From Mycobacterium sp. AZCC_0083 (GTDB taxonomy: Bacteria > Actinomycetota > Actinomycetes > Mycobacteriales > Mycobacteriaceae): a stretch of DNA of 64,000 bases. Under the pieces are notes generated by a model. That model saw only the letters and a list, made by a program, of their open reading frames with translations. It had not been told where the DNA came from and made no database searches. Below, in pieces: positions 60,690-64,000 of the stretch. The number at the start of each line of letters is the position of its first letter. Position 1 is the stretch's first letter. Both the position numbers and the translations under genes were made by a program. Location: contig NZ_JACHGP010000002.1 of the NCBI RefSeq assembly GCF_014202335.1, forward strand, positions 1 through 64,000. The letters are read 5' to 3'.

Positions 60690-61465
60690 GCGGTCGGACA
60701 CTAGCAACGGGATTTGCTCGTCGCCAAAATTTGTGGCGGCGATCACGTTTCGTGAAACCCATGGACTAGTCAACAAGAAACGTTGAGCGAGTGACGTTCT
60801 CGAGTAGAAGGTAGTGGCAGTTCGCGCAGCGTTGCTGCGCCAGAGCCGCTTTCACGAGGCGAACTGTGAAATGTGTTGAAACGCCTGTTCATGCACGGTT
60901 TCTGGATGAGTACCGCGAAGCCCCACATACCTCGTGAATCGGAGATCTATGCAGTTCACGGGCCGTTGCTCAAACCGCACCTCGTGGACGTATTGGCACG
61001 TCTTCTGAATCGGTTAAGTCGGTCCGCGGAGATTTCACGAAGCTCATCTAAGTGATTGCGCGCCTGCATGTCCTGAAAAGGGGATGCGGACACTGGTATC
61101 GGTGTTGCCCCTCGATCGGCGAAAGGCCCTGCGCCGGTTCAATTGAACCCCGGGAAGCGGGTGATGCGATGTCGGGAACGAGTCGACGTCACACAACGCC
61201 CATATTCTGTTTGATACCAACGTTTTTCGAGCACGATTCGGCAAATGAATCCCTGATCGCGAAAAGTGCTCAACGGCAATGCCTTCCGTATCGACACGAC
61301 CAAACGACACGGCGTTGGCACTTCAATAACTGAAAGTCGTTGCCCCATCACAGTGACAACAAGGCCGCGGTCAGTCTCACCACAGGGCTGGAGGATGCCG
61401 AGCGTGTCTCCCAGTCGAATTCGAGATGGCTGAGCCAGCAGCAGGAGAGCAGCAGTGGACTGGCG
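60690..61465. other. 776-base non-coding stretch with inverted repeats
   Basis: No coding frame here has recognisable motifs or a good ribosome site. At 60824-60840 GCGCAGC-GTT-GCTGCGC is a perfect 7-bp hairpin. It is enclosed by CAGTTC (60818) and GAACTG (60861-60866). TTTCAC (60850) and GTGAAA (60866-60871) form a third stem. TTCACGAGG (60851) recurs inverted as CCTCGTGAA (60930-60938), and related TTCACG copies occur near 60955 and 61033. Base composition is more AT-rich than the neighbours. Confidence 0.5.
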
Positions 61466-62248
61466 TCAGCGGTACACGCCCATGCCGCCGTCGACGTGGA
61501 TGGTCTGGCCGGTGAGGTATTCGGCTTCGTCACTGACGAGGAACGCCACGACGGACCCGATGTCTTCGGCGGTCCTGCCGACCCGCCGCAGCGGCACCGA
61601 TTTCAGTGCCTGCTCGAAGTCCTTCGGTGCGATCTCCCGCCAGAACTGGATGCCTTCCGAGTCGGCGAACGGGCACACCACGTTGACCCTGATGTTGTCG
61701 CGTCCCCACTCGAGCGCGGCGGCCTTCGACATGCCGCGCACCGCTTCCTTGGCGGCGGCATAGGCACCGAAGCGCGCTTGCCCACCCGTGCCAGAACCGG
61801 ATCCGAGGTTGACGATCACGCCACCGCCTGCGGCAGACATCGTCGGATGCACGGCTTGCATGAGGAAGAACGTGGCGCGCGGGGCGGTGTCGAACACCAG
61901 CTCGTAGTCGTCGAGGGTGATGTCGACGAACCGTTTCGGCTCATTGGTGGCGACCGCGTTGTTGATCAGGGCGTCGATCCGGCCGAACGCCGTCAGCGCG
62001 GCGTCGACGATCCTGCGCGGGCTCAACGGATCCCGCAGGTCGGCCCGAAGGGATTCGAAGGTGAAGCCCGCTTCGGTGAACTCGGCCGACGTGGCCGCCA
62101 GCTTCTCGTCCTTGACGTCGACCAGAAGCACCGTCGCGCCCCGACCGAGCAACGCCCGCGAAATGCCCTTGCCGACACCCTGAGCGGCACCCGTCACGAT
62201 CGCGGTGCGTCCCGCCAGCGACTGCGGGTGGGAGAAGCCGGTGCTCAC
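61466..62248 (-). CDS. Short-chain dehydrogenase/reductase
   Basis: 260 residues from GTG 62248. Cofactor loop TGAAQGVGKGIS, NNA motif ALINNAVATN, catalytic Ser in VNLGSGSG, and YAAAK. VDVKD after the second strand favours NAD(H). C-terminus LTGQTIHVDGG is classical. Its start overlaps the VOC stop (GTGA), so both act together. Substrate unknown. Confidence 0.9.
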   Translation of the reverse strand: MSTGFSHPQSLAGRTAIVTGAAQGVGKGISRALLGRGATVLLVDVKDEKLAATSAEFTEAGFTFESLRADLRDPLSPRRIVDAALTAFGRIDALINNAVATNEPKRFVDITLDDYELVFDTAPRATFFLMQAVHPTMSAAGGGVIVNLGSGSGTGGQARFGAYAAAKEAVRGMSKAAALEWGRDNIRVNVVCPFADSEGIQFWREIAPKDFEQALKSVPLRRVGRTAEDIGSVVAFLVSDEAEYLTGQTIHVDGGMGVYR

Positions 62249-62718
62249 GCGTCACCACCGGGAATGCCCCTGTGCAGTTCGGCTGGGTTGCGCGCGCCGT
62301 CGGGGAACTGCACGAACTCGATCACCGTGCCGTCGGGATCGGTGACGAAGAACATCCGTACACCCTCGACTTCGAAGGGGTTCTGCGCACGGTCGCCCAC
62401 CGCGTCCCTGATCGTCGCGTGAGCATGATCGAGGTCCGGTACGGAGAACGAAATCACCTGCAGACCAACGGGTTTGTACGCTGCCGGCGAATCGTCGGCG
62501 CGTTGCCCTGGCAGGCGCAGCAACTCGATGCTGGTACCGCCGACGAGGCCACCGATCGCGCGGCCAGAGAACGGCTCACCCGCGAGTTCCTGGTCGAAGA
62601 CGACGTCCATGCCGAGCACGTCGCGGTAGAAGGCGAGCGCACGGTCCATGTCGCTGACCGCGATGACCACGTGCGAGAACTGCGTGTCGAGGCCGGCATC
62701 GGCCTTCCCGTCCGGCAT
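62245..62718 (-). CDS. VOC-family (glyoxalase/dioxygenase fold) protein
   Basis: 157 residues, two beta-alpha-beta-beta-beta modules. Likely metal ligands: His in FSHVVIAVSDMDRALAFYRDVLGM, Glu in SIELLRLPG, and Glu in TVIEFVQFP. VOC enzymes include isomerases, epimerases and extradiol dioxygenases. It is co-translated with the SDR. An adjacent SRPBCC gene and acyl-CoA synthetase suggest a lipid or aromatic pathway, which remains inference. Confidence 0.85.
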   Translation of the reverse strand: MPDGKADAGLDTQFSHVVIAVSDMDRALAFYRDVLGMDVVFDQELAGEPFSGRAIGGLVGGTSIELLRLPGQRADDSPAAYKPVGLQVISFSVPDLDHAHATIRDAVGDRAQNPFEVEGVRMFFVTDPDGTVIEFVQFPDGARNPAELHRGIPGGDA

Positions 62719-62746
62719 GCCGTCAAACTACCGCTACATTCGGCTG

Positions 62747-63214
62747 GTGAACCGCGGAACCAGTTGGTGGATCGCCAGTGCGGAGCGCACCATCACCGAC
62801 GTCGTCCCCGCCCCGCCCGATGAAGTCAGGGCGTTCTACGTCGACCTCGACAACATCAAGGTGGTCCACCCGCTGGTGGTCTCGGTGCAGTCCACCGCGC
62901 GGACGCAGACGGCGGACGGCTACACCCAGACCTACCGCGTCCGCGACCGCATTCCGCTAGGGCCACTCGCGTTGGGCATCGCCTATACGGCGCGTCTGGA
63001 CGTGCCACTGCACGGCGACGTGCTGACCGAGGCGCGGCAGTTTCCTCGTGTCGAACTCGACGGCGTCGTGTCGTTCGAGGAGGAGGGCAACGGCACCCGC
63101 GTCACGGAGCGCCTGGTGATCCGGGCCCCTCGTCCGCTGGCGGCGACGACGGTACGTCAGGCCGTCGCCGCGCACGTCGAGATGCTGGCGGGCATCCGCA
63201 GGCACTTCGCCTGA
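62747..63214 (+). CDS. SRPBCC-family protein
   Basis: 155 residues from GTG 62747. SAERTITDVVPAPPDEVRAFYVDLDNIKVVHPLVVSVQ and the final RQAVAAHVEMLAGIRRHF helix fit the START-like fold with a hydrophobic pocket. It shares the 28-base gap with the divergent VOC gene. It probably binds a lipid or aromatic ligand; the catalytic role is unknown. Confidence 0.75.
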   Translation: MNRGTSWWIASAERTITDVVPAPPDEVRAFYVDLDNIKVVHPLVVSVQSTARTQTADGYTQTYRVRDRIPLGPLALGIAYTARLDVPLHGDVLTEARQFPRVELDGVVSFEEEGNGTRVTERLVIRAPRPLAATTVRQAVAAHVEMLAGIRRHFA

Positions 63215-63218
63215 GCCG

Positions 63219-64000
63219 TCACGCTTCTGGGCCGACCGCGATCTCCTTGGCCCAGCGGTAATCGGCCTTCCCCGCGGGGGACCGCTGCACCTTTGCCGTG
63301 CGGATGAACGCCTTGGGAATCTTGTAGCGTGCGATGGACTTCTGGCACACGTCGGCGAGTTCCTCGTCGGTGGCGGATCCGCCCTCGGCAAGTTGCACGA
63401 TCGCCACGACCTCACTGCCCCAACGCTCGGATGGCCTGCCGACGACCACCACGTCGTAGACATCCGGGTGGGCGGCGATGGCGCGTTCGACCTCCTCGGC
63501 GAAGATCTTCTCGCCTCCGGAGTTGATCGTCACCGAGTCGCGGCCAAGCAATTGGATGCGGCCGTCGTCGAGAACATTGGCCCTGTCGCCTGGCACCGAC
63601 CACCGCACCCCGTCGATCGTGGGGAACGTACGCGCGGACTTCGCCTCGTCGCCGAGATACCCGAGGGGGATGAGGTCGCGGCGGGCCAACCAGCCCTGAC
63701 CCTCGCCGGGCGAGAGCACCCGGTCCAGGTCTGCGGAGATCACGGCGGTATCGGACTGCGGGGTGAATGTCGCGGCCTGCGTTTCGGTGCCTGCGGTGCT
63801 GTAGGTGCTCATCTGGGCGCCGGACTCGGATGCGCCGACCGCGTCGAGCAACATCACGTGCGGAAGTGCGGTGAGGATGCGTTCCCGCACCGTCGGCGAC
63901 AGCGGGGCGCCACCGTTGGTGATGGTCACCAACCCGGACAGGTCGTAGTCACCCGTCTCGATCTCGTCGAGCAGCGGTCGGGCGATCGCATCACCGACCA
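63219..64000 (-). CDS. Acyl-CoA synthetase (FadD-like), C-terminal part
   Basis: The frame runs off the right edge (start outside). Visible motifs of adenylate-forming enzymes: SGLVTITNGGAPLS, LLDAVGASESG (A5-like region), VRWSVPGDRANVLDDGRIQLLGRDSVTINSGGEKIFAEEVE (the GD and GRD...KINxGG hinge motifs), and PAGKADYRWAK with the adenylation Lys. It would activate a fatty or aromatic acid to its CoA ester. The N-terminal P-loop-like motif is outside the window. Confidence 0.88.
   Translation of the reverse strand, partial: VGDAIARPLLDEIETGDYDLSGLVTITNGGAPLSPTVRERILTALPHVMLLDAVGASESGAQMSTYSTAGTETQAATFTPQSDTAVISADLDRVLSPGEGQGWLARRDLIPLGYLGDEAKSARTFPTIDGVRWSVPGDRANVLDDGRIQLLGRDSVTINSGGEKIFAEEVERAIAAHPDVYDVVVVGRPSERWGSEVVAIVQLAEGGSATDEELADVCQKSIARYKIPKAFIRTAKVQRSPAGKADYRWAKEIAVGPEA

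Overview
The window looks like chromosomal DNA of a fast-growing, Mycolicibacterium-like member of the Mycobacteriaceae. The grounds are high GC, frequent GTG/TTG starts and 1-4 base start/stop overlaps. Typical families are also present: an MmpL transporter, a cutinase, DUF732, a 13E12-type HNH protein, transmembrane Ser/Thr kinases, an F420-type LLM oxidoreductase, and an ABC pair matching the lengths and architecture I remember for M. tuberculosis Rv0072/Rv0073. No database was searched; identities rest on recognised motifs and family knowledge.

Layout. 1-1058 is the end of an integrated element: an integrase C-terminus, its DUF6262 partner, an IS3 remnant with its right terminal repeat, and a tRNA-Pro 3' fragment (attachment site) followed by the native terminator. 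1057-9050 holds a truncated TOTE-primase-like gene, a GNAT/RHH toxin-antitoxin pair, a spermidine-synthase-like enzyme, a thrombospondin type-3 repeat protein, a tautomerase, a peroxiredoxin-DUF742 fusion, two broken transporter genes and an APC permease coupled to a BBE-type flavoenzyme. 9083-19802 is mainly envelope and signalling: FHA-protease, kinase, lipoprotein, secreted proteins, cutinase and an ABC exporter with a cyclic-nucleotide-binding-type domain.

19865-36031 is the most interesting region. It encodes a GntR/FCD regulator, RidA, a CoxG-like protein, an LLM flavin/F420 oxidoreductase, a complete NMT1/SsuA-type ABC importer, a three-subunit molybdenum hydroxylase, a FUSC-type membrane protein, an enamidase-like amidohydrolase, a glutaryl-CoA-dehydrogenase-like enzyme and a fused 2-oxoacid dehydrogenase E1. 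Related palindromes (TTGGATA-N3-TATCCAA or half-site variants) sit in front of the regulator, between the coxG-like and LLM genes, at the ABC promoter and in front of the amidohydrolase. I infer one regulon for uptake, hydroxylation, ring reduction and hydrolytic opening of an N-heterocycle, with an acyl-CoA fate that may run through glutaryl-CoA.

36195-49022 holds a 13E12 HNH protein with DnaA-box-like sites upstream, a GlxA-type regulator divergent from an HD hydrolase, a nitrilase and alpha/beta hydrolase pair, an acyltransferase, tex and mmpL. 49036-50179 is a deletion scar joining a 5'-truncated amidohydrolase to a broken histidinol-dehydrogenase-like gene. 50183-59692 looks sulfur-related: an arylsulfatase, then a six-gene minus-strand operon (HutC-type GntR, ferredoxin, sulfonate-type ABC importer, AprA/FrdA-like flavoprotein fused to HEAT repeats). 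The right end has an NlpC/P60 protein, a structured non-coding stretch, SDR and VOC enzymes, a SRPBCC protein and an acyl-CoA synthetase cut by the window edge.
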